Shown piece after piece: positions 8,144 through 14,037 of a stretch of 19,779 nt of DNA (the stretch's first letter is position 1; each line of letters opens with the position of its first letter). The notes below the pieces were generated by a model that saw only the letters and a list, made by a program, of their open reading frames with translations, was not told the origin of the DNA and did not search any database. The position numbers and the translations under genes were made by a program. The stretch is from JBMSHD01 sp049416425 (GTDB lineage Bacteria > Pseudomonadota > Gammaproteobacteria > Francisellales > Francisellaceae), in contig JBMSHD010000028.1 in assembly GCA_049416425.1 (NCBI GenBank), positions 1-19,779 of the forward strand, given 5' to 3'.

Positions 8144-10834
8144 TTAGGCCATCATATTTTTCAGTACTGTCTGCAAGATACCTCCGTTTTTCAGGTAGTC
8201 AACATCGACATCGGCATCGAGGCGCGCTAACGCCTGAAATTCAATTTTTTCACCATTTTCTTTGATGGCTTCAACGGTGATTCTGTCTCTGGGTTTAATA
8301 TTGTCGAGTCCACGAATCGTAAATTGTTCTGAGCCATCGAGCCCAAGAGAGGCGGCATTTTGGCCTTCAAGATATTGCAATGGCAAAACACCCATGCCAA
8401 CGAGATTGGAGCGATGAATCCGTTCATAGCTCTCGGCGATGACCGCTTTTACCCCCAGAAGGAAAGTGCCTTTCGCCGCCCAGTCACGAGATGATCCAGT
8501 GCCGTATTCCTTGCCCGCTAAAACGATAAGAGGAGTATTGGATGCTTTGTATTTCATGGCGGCATCATAGACATATTGAATGGAGCCATCGACAAGATAT
8601 TTGGTGACACCACCCTCGGTTCCTGGAGCCAGAAGATTGCGAATGCGAATGTTGGCAAAGGTGCCGCGCATCATTACCTCATGGTTTCCACGTCTTGAAC
8701 CATAGGAGTTGAAGTCTTTCTTCTCCACGCCGTGTGCTTTGAGATACTGACCTGCCGGATATTCTTCAGGAATGGCGCCTGCCGGAGAGATGTGGTCGGT
8801 AGTGACGGAATCTCCAAGCATCAAAAGTGTTCTGGCGCCTTCAATATCAAGAGAGCTCAAGTCGCTGTCGGCGAAATTTTCGAAGAAGCTTGGGCATTGA
8901 ATATAGGTGGAGTTTTTATTGAATTCGTACAGATTGCCGCTTGAAGCCGAGAGCTTCTGCCAGTCTTCGGTGCCGTCTAAAATCGTGGCATAGGAGGACT
9001 TGAACATCTCGGCATTGATGATACTGTTTTGAAGATCGGCAATCTCTTTGGAGCTTGGCCAGATATCCTTGAGATAAACCGCCTGACCATCCTTATCTTC
9101 ACCGATGGCATCGGTTTCAGGATCGAAGTCAACGGTTCCGGCGATGGCATAGGCCACGACGTGAATTGGAGAGGCTAGATAATTCGCTTTGACGTGAGGA
9201 TTGATTCGACCTTCAAAGTTACGGTTTCCAGAGCCGACGGAAGTCACGACCAGATCGCCCTCATTGATGGCATCAATGATGGGCTGGTTCAAAGGTCCTG
9301 AATTACCGATGCAAGTCGTGCAGCCATAGCCAACGATATCAAATTTCAACTGCTCTAGATAGCTTAAAAGGCCTGATTTTTGCAGATATTGTGTCACCAC
9401 CTGAGACCCGGGGGCCAGAGAGGTTTTGACGTACGGCTTGACGGTCAGTCCTTTCTCAACGGCCTTTTTAGCCAAGAGACCGGCACCGATTAAAACGGAA
9501 GGGTTGGAGGTATTGGTGCATGACGTGATGGCGGCAATGGCAACATCACCATGTGTCAAGCGGTAATCATGGTCTTTAACTTTAACCGTCTTTTTGCTTT
9601 GCTCTTCAGTGAGTCCAAAACCATGGAGACCCGCCTCGGCCGTCAGGCATTTTTTAAATTCAGCCTTGAGGTTGTGCATGGCAACGCGATCTTGAGGACG
9701 CTTAGGGCCTGCCAAAGTTGAATCAACCGTGTCAAGATCAAGCGCCACGATGCTTGAGTATTCGGGTTCCTCAGCACTGTCATGACGAAACAGATATTGT
9801 TCTTCATAGACCTTTCTGGCCAAATCGGTAAGTTGACCACGGTTAGTGTTATCGAAAAATTTAAGTGTGATATCATCAACTGGGAAGAAGCCCATGGTGG
9901 CACCGTATTCAGGCGCCATGTTGGCGAGTGTGGCGCGATCGGGAATGCTCATGTGTCTGACGCCTTCACCATAAAATTCAACGAATTTGCCGACAACGCC
10001 GTGCTGACGCAAGAGTTCTGTGATGCGAAGCACCAGATCCGTCGCCGTCACGCCTTCTCTTAATTTACCGGTAAGTTTCACGCCGACGACATCGGGAAGA
10101 ATCATATAATAAGGCTGCCCAAGCATAACGGCTTCGGCTTCAATACCTCCTACGCCCCAACCCATGACGCCGACACCGTTGATCATGGTGGTGTGTGAAT
10201 CGGTACCGACCAGGGTATCGGGGTAAGCTGTCGCTTTACCATCGATATCTTTTACCAGTATTCCTTTGGCCAGGTATTCGAGATTGACCTGGTGGATAAT
10301 GCCCATACCAGGTGGGACGACGACGAAATCATCGAATGCTTTCTGTCCCCACTTCAATAGACTGTAACGTTCACCGTTTCTGCTGAACTCCATGGCAACG
10401 TTTTTCTTCAAGGCATCCTTAGAGCCGTAGTAATCAACCTGAACAGAGTGATCGATGACCATGGCTGTGTCGACAAGAGGGTTGATCTTTTGTGGATCGC
10501 CGCCGGCATTCTTAATGGCATCACGCATGGCGGCCAAATCAACCACGGCGGGGACTCCGGTAAAATCCTGCATGACTACTCGAGCCGGCATGTGCGGAAT
10601 TTCTGAACGTTCCGATTGCTTGGCATCCCAATTAAGGACAAGCTCGACATCGCCTGGTTTGACCTTGTAATCATCGATATTTCGTAGTTGATTTTCAACC
10701 AGAACACGAATGGAGTAGGGCAAACGAGTAATGGATTTACCGGTGAGATCGGCCAGTTTTTTCAAGCTATAGGCTTGATATGTTTTTCCGTTTGATTGGA
10801 TATCAACACGGGTGTTGAGTTTTAAATCTGTCAT
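8144..10834 (-). CDS. acnA: aconitate hydratase A
   Basis: The 896-residue [4Fe-4S] aconitase of the AcnA/IRP1 type converts citrate to isocitrate in the TCA cycle. The cluster ligands are visible as C439 in AITSCTNTSNPS and C505/C508 in YGCTTCIGNSGP. Domains 1-3 occupy roughly residues 1-600, followed by the linker and the swivelling domain 4 with LAGKEYGTGSSRDWAAKG. VGTDSHTTMINGVGVMGWGVGGIEAE is also diagnostic. The length matches E. coli AcnA (891). A good ribosome binding site (AAGGAG, 9 nt upstream) supports ATG 10834. The upstream region holds a Fur-box palindrome, which would fit iron-dependent control of an iron-sulfur enzyme. Confidence 0.98.
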   Translation of the reverse strand: MTDLKLNTRVDIQSNGKTYQAYSLKKLADLTGKSITRLPYSIRVLVENQLRNIDDYKVKPGDVELVLNWDAKQSERSEIPHMPARVVMQDFTGVPAVVDLAAMRDAIKNAGGDPQKINPLVDTAMVIDHSVQVDYYGSKDALKKNVAMEFSRNGERYSLLKWGQKAFDDFVVVPPGMGIIHQVNLEYLAKGILVKDIDGKATAYPDTLVGTDSHTTMINGVGVMGWGVGGIEAEAVMLGQPYYMILPDVVGVKLTGKLREGVTATDLVLRITELLRQHGVVGKFVEFYGEGVRHMSIPDRATLANMAPEYGATMGFFPVDDITLKFFDNTNRGQLTDLARKVYEEQYLFRHDSAEEPEYSSIVALDLDTVDSTLAGPKRPQDRVAMHNLKAEFKKCLTAEAGLHGFGLTEEQSKKTVKVKDHDYRLTHGDVAIAAITSCTNTSNPSVLIGAGLLAKKAVEKGLTVKPYVKTSLAPGSQVVTQYLQKSGLLSYLEQLKFDIVGYGCTTCIGNSGPLNQPIIDAINEGDLVVTSVGSGNRNFEGRINPHVKANYLASPIHVVAYAIAGTVDFDPETDAIGEDKDGQAVYLKDIWPSSKEIADLQNSIINAEMFKSSYATILDGTEDWQKLSASSGNLYEFNKNSTYIQCPSFFENFADSDLSSLDIEGARTLLMLGDSVTTDHISPAGAIPEEYPAGQYLKAHGVEKKDFNSYGSRRGNHEVMMRGTFANIRIRNLLAPGTEGGVTKYLVDGSIQYVYDAAMKYKASNTPLIVLAGKEYGTGSSRDWAAKGTFLLGVKAVIAESYERIHRSNLVGMGVLPLQYLEGQNAASLGLDGSEQFTIRGLDNIKPRDRITVEAIKENGEKIEFQALARLDADVDVDYLKNGGILQTVLKNMMA

Positions 10835-10874
10835 AGTCGAAGACTCCTTTTAAAAATTTGGTTTAAAGCATACG

Positions 10875-10904
10875 ATAATGCTTGTTTTTTGTTTTGGATG
10901 TAAA
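10875..10904 (-). promoter_or_regulatory. candidate acnA promoter
   Basis: Read on the - strand, TTTACA (at 10899-10904, 5 of 6 to the -35 consensus) is followed after 18 bp by CATTAT (at 10875-10880, 4 of 6 to the -10 consensus). Transcription would begin about 34 nt before the acnA ATG. The region is A/T-rich, so chance matches are likely. Confidence 0.35.
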
Positions 10905-10927
10905 AAATTATCATAGATGGTAAATGA

Positions 10928-10958
10928 TGCCAGCCAGTTTGTACAGGTTTGACTGGCA
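10928..10958. repeat. operator-like dyad upstream of acnA
   Basis: TGCCAG (10928-10933) is complementary to CTGGCA (10953-10958). The alternative register GCCAGT (10933-10938) / ACTGGC (10952-10957) is also perfect. The element lies between the Fur box and the acnA promoter candidate. It could be a protein-binding site or an RNA hairpin with two competing stems. There is no strong T-run to make it a terminator. Confidence 0.4.
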
Positions 10959-10982
10959 GTGATTGTTTATTTATTCATCAAA

Positions 10983-10997
10983 TGATAATTATTATCA
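10983..10997. promoter_or_regulatory. Fur box (perfect 7-1-7 palindrome)
   Basis: TGATAATTATTATCA is identical to the 7-1-7 Fur consensus TGATAATNATTATCA, and the palindrome extends to 17 bp (ATGATAAT-T-ATTATCAT, 10982-10998). It lies 149 bp upstream of acnA and 287 bp upstream of dksA, just before a weak + strand promoter candidate. The match is directly visible. Regulation by the iron repressor Fur, and which gene it controls, are inferred. Confidence 0.7.
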
Positions 10998-11001
10998 TCT
11001 T

Positions 11002-11031
11002 TTATCAGGGCTGTCTGATCAAGAGTATAAC
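11002..11031 (+). promoter_or_regulatory. weak promoter candidate next to the Fur box
   Basis: TTATCA (11002-11007, 4 of 6) and TATAAC (11026-11031, 5 of 6) are 18 bp apart, directed toward dksA. The Fur palindrome ends 4 bp before the -35 box, so bound Fur would cover the polymerase site. A transcript from here would carry a leader of about 245 nt before dksA. Confidence 0.3.
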
Positions 11032-11078
11032 CCATGTTAATGAAAGACGAAAATCAGAAAATATAAACGGACGTTTAG

Positions 11079-11126
11079 ACAGAATAAAACACAGTGACAT
11101 CAACGAATAATCAGTATTTATTCTGT
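11079..11126. repeat. 10-bp perfect inverted repeat
   Basis: ACAGAATAAA (11079-11088) is perfectly complementary to TTTATTCTGT (11117-11126) across a 28-nt spacer. CACAG (11090-11094) / CTGTG (11123-11127) offers a competing pairing. It could be an operator or a leader RNA hairpin for dksA; the sequence alone does not decide. Confidence 0.35.
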
Positions 11127-11192
11127 GCAGTATATTTATTTTTATATATACTCTAAATCATGTTATCGGGTATAAGCATCTGTTTTTTAATA

Positions 11193-11213
11193 AAAGAGGA
11201 GAAAATGTGTTAG
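11193..11213 (+). other. two-codon mini-ORF with strong ribosome binding site
   Basis: AAAAGAGGAG ends 3 nt before ATG TGT TAG (11205-11213), so a near-perfect Shine-Dalgarno site serves an ORF of only Met-Cys. It lies 72 bp before the dksA start and overlaps the -35 box of the proximal dksA promoter candidate. It would be transcribed only from a promoter further upstream. It may be a leader minigene, a ribosome-loading site, or chance. Confidence 0.3.
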
Positions 11214-11239
11214 AGAATTCAGCTGTTTTGTGATATAAA
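11211..11239 (+). promoter_or_regulatory. candidate dksA promoter with extended -10
   Basis: TAGAGA (11211-11216, 4 of 6) is 17 bp from TATAAA (11234-11239, 5 of 6). The -10 is preceded by TGA, giving the extended -10 form TGNTATAAA. The predicted start near 11246 leaves a leader of about 39 nt before ATG 11285. Confidence 0.5.
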
Positions 11240-11284
11240 AACGCCCTAAGTTAACAATTAAAGTACAACAATGGAGTAATGACG

Positions 11285-11707
11285 ATGCTAAGTGAACAGG
11301 AATTATTAGCGATGCCTGAAGATGAGTACATGAATAAGGCTCAGCTGGAGTTTTTCAAACAACTGTTGCTTCAGCAGAAGGCAGAGCTTAATGAAGCAAT
11401 TGACGCGGCAAAGAAAAGTCTGGCCGAATCGGAGCGTAATATTGATTTAAATGATGTTGCCTCAAGTCAGGAGATGCAGCAGTTATATCTGCGCACGGTT
11501 GACCGTCAAAGCAAACTGTTGAGAAAAGTCAATGAAAGCCTGAAAAAGATCGATGGTAATGAGTATGGTTATTGTGAGCTTACCGGGGAGCCGATAGGGC
11601 TGCGTCGACTGCTGGCGCGTCCGACAGCCAGTCTTTCCGTTCAGGCTAAAGAAATTCAGGAGCATCAGGAGCGAACTCAAGGCTTTCTAAAAACTTCTGA
11701 GGAGTGA
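11285..11707 (+). CDS. dksA: DksA-family RNA polymerase regulator, zinc-ligand-poor type
   Basis: The 140-residue protein is a DksA homologue, which enters the RNA polymerase secondary channel and acts with ppGpp on rRNA and amino-acid promoters. DEYMNKAQLEFFK (13-25) matches the DksA N-terminus. The coiled-coil tip keeps the functional D54-x-x-D57-x-A59 pattern. The C-terminal motif GYCELTGEPIGLRRLLARPTASLSVQAKEIQE is typical. Of the four zinc cysteines of E. coli DksA, only C97 remains; the others are T100, S118 and A121, so zinc binding is unlikely. ATG 11285 is preferred over ATG 11279 because GGAG (11273-11276) is 8 nt from the first and only 2 nt from the second. The 3' end abuts a transposase remnant. 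Confidence 0.93.
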   Translation: MLSEQELLAMPEDEYMNKAQLEFFKQLLLQQKAELNEAIDAAKKSLAESERNIDLNDVASSQEMQQLYLRTVDRQSKLLRKVNESLKKIDGNEYGYCELTGEPIGLRRLLARPTASLSVQAKEIQEHQERTQGFLKTSEE

Positions 11708-11919
11708 ATATTGGCATTGTAAATTCCCTGAAGAAGGGCTTTTGCCTGTGTGCTATCGTGCTTTTGACCTGCCGTGATGATAAATCTAAGCGGATTACCG
11801 AGAGCATCAACAATGGCACGAATTTTTGTCGTAAAACCGCCTTTGCTTTTTCCTAATGCATTTTGTGCATTACCGCCCTTTTCATAGCCAGAGGCACCTG
11901 CCTGAGAACTGGAAAACAA
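11708..11919 (-). pseudogene. IS5-type (DDE) transposase remnant
   Basis: On the - strand about 60-70 codons read AGASGYEKGG, then NALGKSKGGFTTKIRAIVDALGNPLRFIITAGQKHDSTQAKALLQGI. This is the internal segment of an IS5-family (IS427-like) transposase. The part before it, with the first catalytic aspartate, and the part after it, with the second aspartate (usually in a DKGYD-like motif) and the glutamate, are missing, so the fragment cannot be active. Recognisable similarity stops near 11713, just past the dksA stop codon (11705-11707), after which the frame runs antisense into dksA. No terminal inverted repeats or target duplication were recognised. Confidence 0.85.
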
Positions 11920-11924
11920 CCATT

Positions 11925-12047
11925 CAGGTTCTGAATATCATTTCATTGCTTGATTGTCTGAAAAGATACAATCCTGAAGTGGATTATCGACGGTGTGCAG
12001 ATATGAAAGCATTGATTGACTATTGTGTCGGCATTATTAAGCAATAG
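11925..12047 (+). pseudogene. orphan C-terminal coding tail, unrecognised
   Basis: After the transposase remnant, a + strand frame reads about 40 plausible codons ending VDYRRCADMKALIDYCVGIIKQ and TAG (12045-12047). The part upstream of about 11920 in this frame is antisense to the transposase and is not real. This looks like the 3' end of a gene whose front was lost when the IS element arrived or was deleted. I do not recognise the family. It could also be a chance open frame. Confidence 0.3.
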
Positions 12048-12067
12048 GGTAGAAAATAATTGAAATC

Positions 12068-12143
<76 letters not shown>

Positions 12144-12159
12144 AAAATAATTTATTTCA

Positions 12160-12236
12160 TGGCGCGCCCGGAAGGATTCGAACCTCCGACCGCCTGGTTC
12201 GTAGCCAGGTACTCTATCCAGCTGAGCTACGGGCGC
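12160..12236 (-). tRNA. tRNA-Arg(ACG), CCA encoded
   Basis: On the - strand the gene starts GCGCCCG (5' end at 12236) and ends CGGGCGC-G-CCA, 77 nt in all. The anticodon arm CCTGG/CCAGG encloses CTACGAA, giving ACG. Its wobble A is normally deaminated to inosine by TadA to read CGU, CGC and CGA arginine codons. It is the first gene of a two-tRNA unit with tRNA-Gly. Confidence 0.97.
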
Positions 12237-12254
12237 ATCGTGAAAACGAGATGA

Positions 12255-12283
12255 ATGATATTACGTTGGCAGCAGCTTGTCAA
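12255..12283 (-). promoter_or_regulatory. promoter of the tRNA-Arg/tRNA-Gly unit
   Basis: On the - strand a perfect -35 TTGACA (12278-12283) is followed after exactly 17 bp by TATCAT (12255-12260, 5 of 6 to the -10 consensus). The predicted start near 12248 lies about 12 nt before the mature tRNA-Arg 5' end, a normal short leader. This is one of the strongest promoters in the window. Confidence 0.85.
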
Positions 12284-12310
12284 CGACTTAGTTAGAAAAA
12301 AGTGAAAAAT

Positions 12311-12907
12311 TTATAGCATAGACATGATTTTGGCGTGGAGGTGATCAACCTGTAGACGTAAATGCGCTATATCACGATCATTGATGACAATGAAGTCGGC
12401 GATGGCATCTCTGTCTTCATCCTGGTTTTGACTTCTTATTATGGCAATGGCTTCAGCCCTAATTTGATTGTCGCGTGTCATAATGCGGTTGACACGGAGC
12501 TCAAGCGGTGCGTTGACAGTAATGATTTTTTGAAGGTAAGGATAGGATGCCAGATTATCTTTGCTTAACAGCGGAATATCGATAATGGTGTAGGGGCTTT
12601 TTGACTGTAGCAAATGTTGGTACATAAGTTGTCGTATCAGCGGATGCATGAGCTGATTCAGCCATTCTCGCTCGCCGCTATTATGAATGATGATTTCTCT
12701 TAATCGTGTGCGTTTAATCTGTCCATCCTCATCAACAAGAGTTTGCCCAAAACGTTTAGCGATGGCGCCTATGATTTCAGGCATTTTAATGACGCGGCGA
12801 GCTTTCTCATCGGCCGATATGATGTCGATATGATGGTGAACATGAAACAGATTGGCGACTGTGCTTTTGCCGCTTGCGATTCCTCCTGTGAGTCCTATTG
12901 CATACAT
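12311..12907 (-). CDS. coaE: dephospho-CoA kinase
   Basis: The 198-residue cytosolic enzyme phosphorylates the 3'-hydroxyl of dephospho-CoA with ATP, the last step of CoA synthesis. The N-terminus MYAIGLTGGIASGKST contains the P-loop (residues 8-16, K14). ISADEKARRVI and the conserved IIDIPLL segment are the other family marks, and the length is usual (E. coli 206). The gene diverges from pyrB across 66 bp. A weak - strand promoter (TTGCTC, 17 bp, TATGCT) can be drawn in that gap. In many gammaproteobacteria coaE sits beside pilD and pilB, which are not here. Confidence 0.95.
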   Translation of the reverse strand: MYAIGLTGGIASGKSTVANLFHVHHHIDIISADEKARRVIKMPEIIGAIAKRFGQTLVDEDGQIKRTRLREIIIHNSGEREWLNQLMHPLIRQLMYQHLLQSKSPYTIIDIPLLSKDNLASYPYLQKIITVNAPLELRVNRIMTRDNQIRAEAIAIIRSQNQDEDRDAIADFIVINDRDIAHLRLQVDHLHAKIMSML

Positions 12908-12973
12908 GTTTAGCTATACCTGGGTTTAATTATTTGATAGCATATCTCAAATCTATATGCAGAGCAAACAGCC

Positions 12974-13897
12974 ATGGGTTTTGACCATCAGCATTTAACC
13001 TCTATCACTCAGTTGTCCAAGAAAGATATCGATCTCATTTTAAGCCATGCATCTTCGGCGTTAGCCGGTCAGCTAAGCAGAAGCCTAAGCGGTAAAATTG
13101 TGGCGAGTTGTTTTTTTGAGGCCTCGACAAGAACACGCCTGTCCTTTGAGTCGGCGATTTTAAGATCGTCAGGTGGCGTTATTGGATTTTCCGATGGTGC
13201 CAATACCTCATTTGGAAAAAAAGGGGAGAGTCTGGCCGACACCATCAGTATGTTAAATGGATATGCCGATGCCATCGTCATGCGTCACCCCGAGACTGGT
13301 AGTGTAGCTGCTGCAGCAGCCATGTCGACTATTCCGGTGATCAATGCCGGTGATGGCGCAAATCAGCATCCGACTCAGACTCTTCTTGATCTCTTTACCA
13401 TAAAACAGAGATTTGGCAAGATTGACGGTTTGAAGATTGCCATGGTTGGTGATTTGAAATATGGTCGCACGGTGCATTCTTTGAGCCTGGCCTTGAAGAA
13501 TTATCGTGATATCACCCTTTATTTCGTCGCCCCAGATTGGCTGCAGATGCCGGCATCGATATTGCAACAGTTAGCTCAGGCGAATATCCATTTTTGTCAA
13601 CTTGAGTCAATGGAAGAGATTCTATCGATTGCCGATGTGCTTTATATGACGCGATTGCAAAAGGAGCGCCTAAGCGCTGATGAACAAGGAAAGATGGATT
13701 ACATCTTAACGGCAGAAATGTTGGCAAGACATAAAAATGATGAGCTTATTGTGATGCATCCTCTGCCTCGTGTCGATGAAATCGCTATCTCTGTCGATAA
13801 AACGCCACATGCCTGGTATTTCAAACAGGCCAAAAATGGCGTCTTTGTGCGTCAGGCCATTCTTGATCTTATACTGAATAAGGCACATGTACAGTAG
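12974..13897 (+). CDS. pyrB: aspartate carbamoyltransferase, catalytic chain
   Basis: The 307-residue enzyme joins carbamoyl phosphate and L-aspartate in pyrimidine synthesis. The carbamoyl-phosphate loop FFEASTRTRLSFES is at 47-60 (STRTR 51-55). The second loop TSFGKKGES carries the lysine pair at 82-83. HPTQ is at 132-135, and the aspartate-side MHPLPRVDEI starts at 261. The length is close to E. coli PyrB (311). No pyrI regulatory gene follows, so it is either a catalytic trimer alone or pairs with a subunit encoded elsewhere. The ATG at 12974 has only a weak upstream AGAG. A possible promoter (TTGATA 12934-12939, TATGCA 12956-12961) would leave an extremely short leader. No UTP attenuator-like leader is visible. 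Confidence 0.97.
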   Translation: MGFDHQHLTSITQLSKKDIDLILSHASSALAGQLSRSLSGKIVASCFFEASTRTRLSFESAILRSSGGVIGFSDGANTSFGKKGESLADTISMLNGYADAIVMRHPETGSVAAAAAMSTIPVINAGDGANQHPTQTLLDLFTIKQRFGKIDGLKIAMVGDLKYGRTVHSLSLALKNYRDITLYFVAPDWLQMPASILQQLAQANIHFCQLESMEEILSIADVLYMTRLQKERLSADEQGKMDYILTAEMLARHKNDELIVMHPLPRVDEIAISVDKTPHAWYFKQAKNGVFVRQAILDLILNKAHVQ

Positions 13898-13951
13898 AAC
13901 CATAAAAGTCAGGGTTACTCTATTTATCTCTCATCGATCAGCGATTATTCT

Positions 13952-13991
13952 ACCCCTAAGGGTTTGGGTTTCTGTCCCAAAAACTAGGGGT
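13952..13991. terminator. imperfect hairpin between convergent pyrB and recG
   Basis: ACCCCTA (13952-13958) pairs with TAGGGGT (13985-13991), and inside it TTTGGG (13963-13968) pairs with CCCAAA (13976-13981) around a 7-nt loop, with a small asymmetric internal bulge. It sits between the 3' ends of two convergent genes, so a bidirectional terminator is plausible. The downstream T-runs are short. It could instead be a small repeat element. Confidence 0.4.
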
Positions 13992-14037
13992 GGGTCAAAT
14001 TTTGGCATAGATAGAGATGATAAAGCCATTGAAAGTT

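Larger units (their letters stand above)
10835..11284. other. 450-bp acnA-dksA divergent intergenic region
   Basis: No convincing protein gene was seen here. The region is A/T-rich. It contains a possible acnA promoter (10875-10904), a dyad at 10928-10958, a Fur-box palindrome (10983-10997), a possible promoter next to it (11002-11031), a 10-bp inverted repeat (11079-11126), a two-codon mini-ORF with a strong ribosome binding site (11193-11213), and a dksA promoter candidate (11211-11239). It is large enough to hide a small RNA, but no clear intrinsic terminator was seen. Confidence 0.6.

Noticed and set aside
11279..11284. ATG 11279 as the dksA start
   Set aside because: It is only 2 nt from GGAG; ATG 11285, in the same frame, is 8 nt away.
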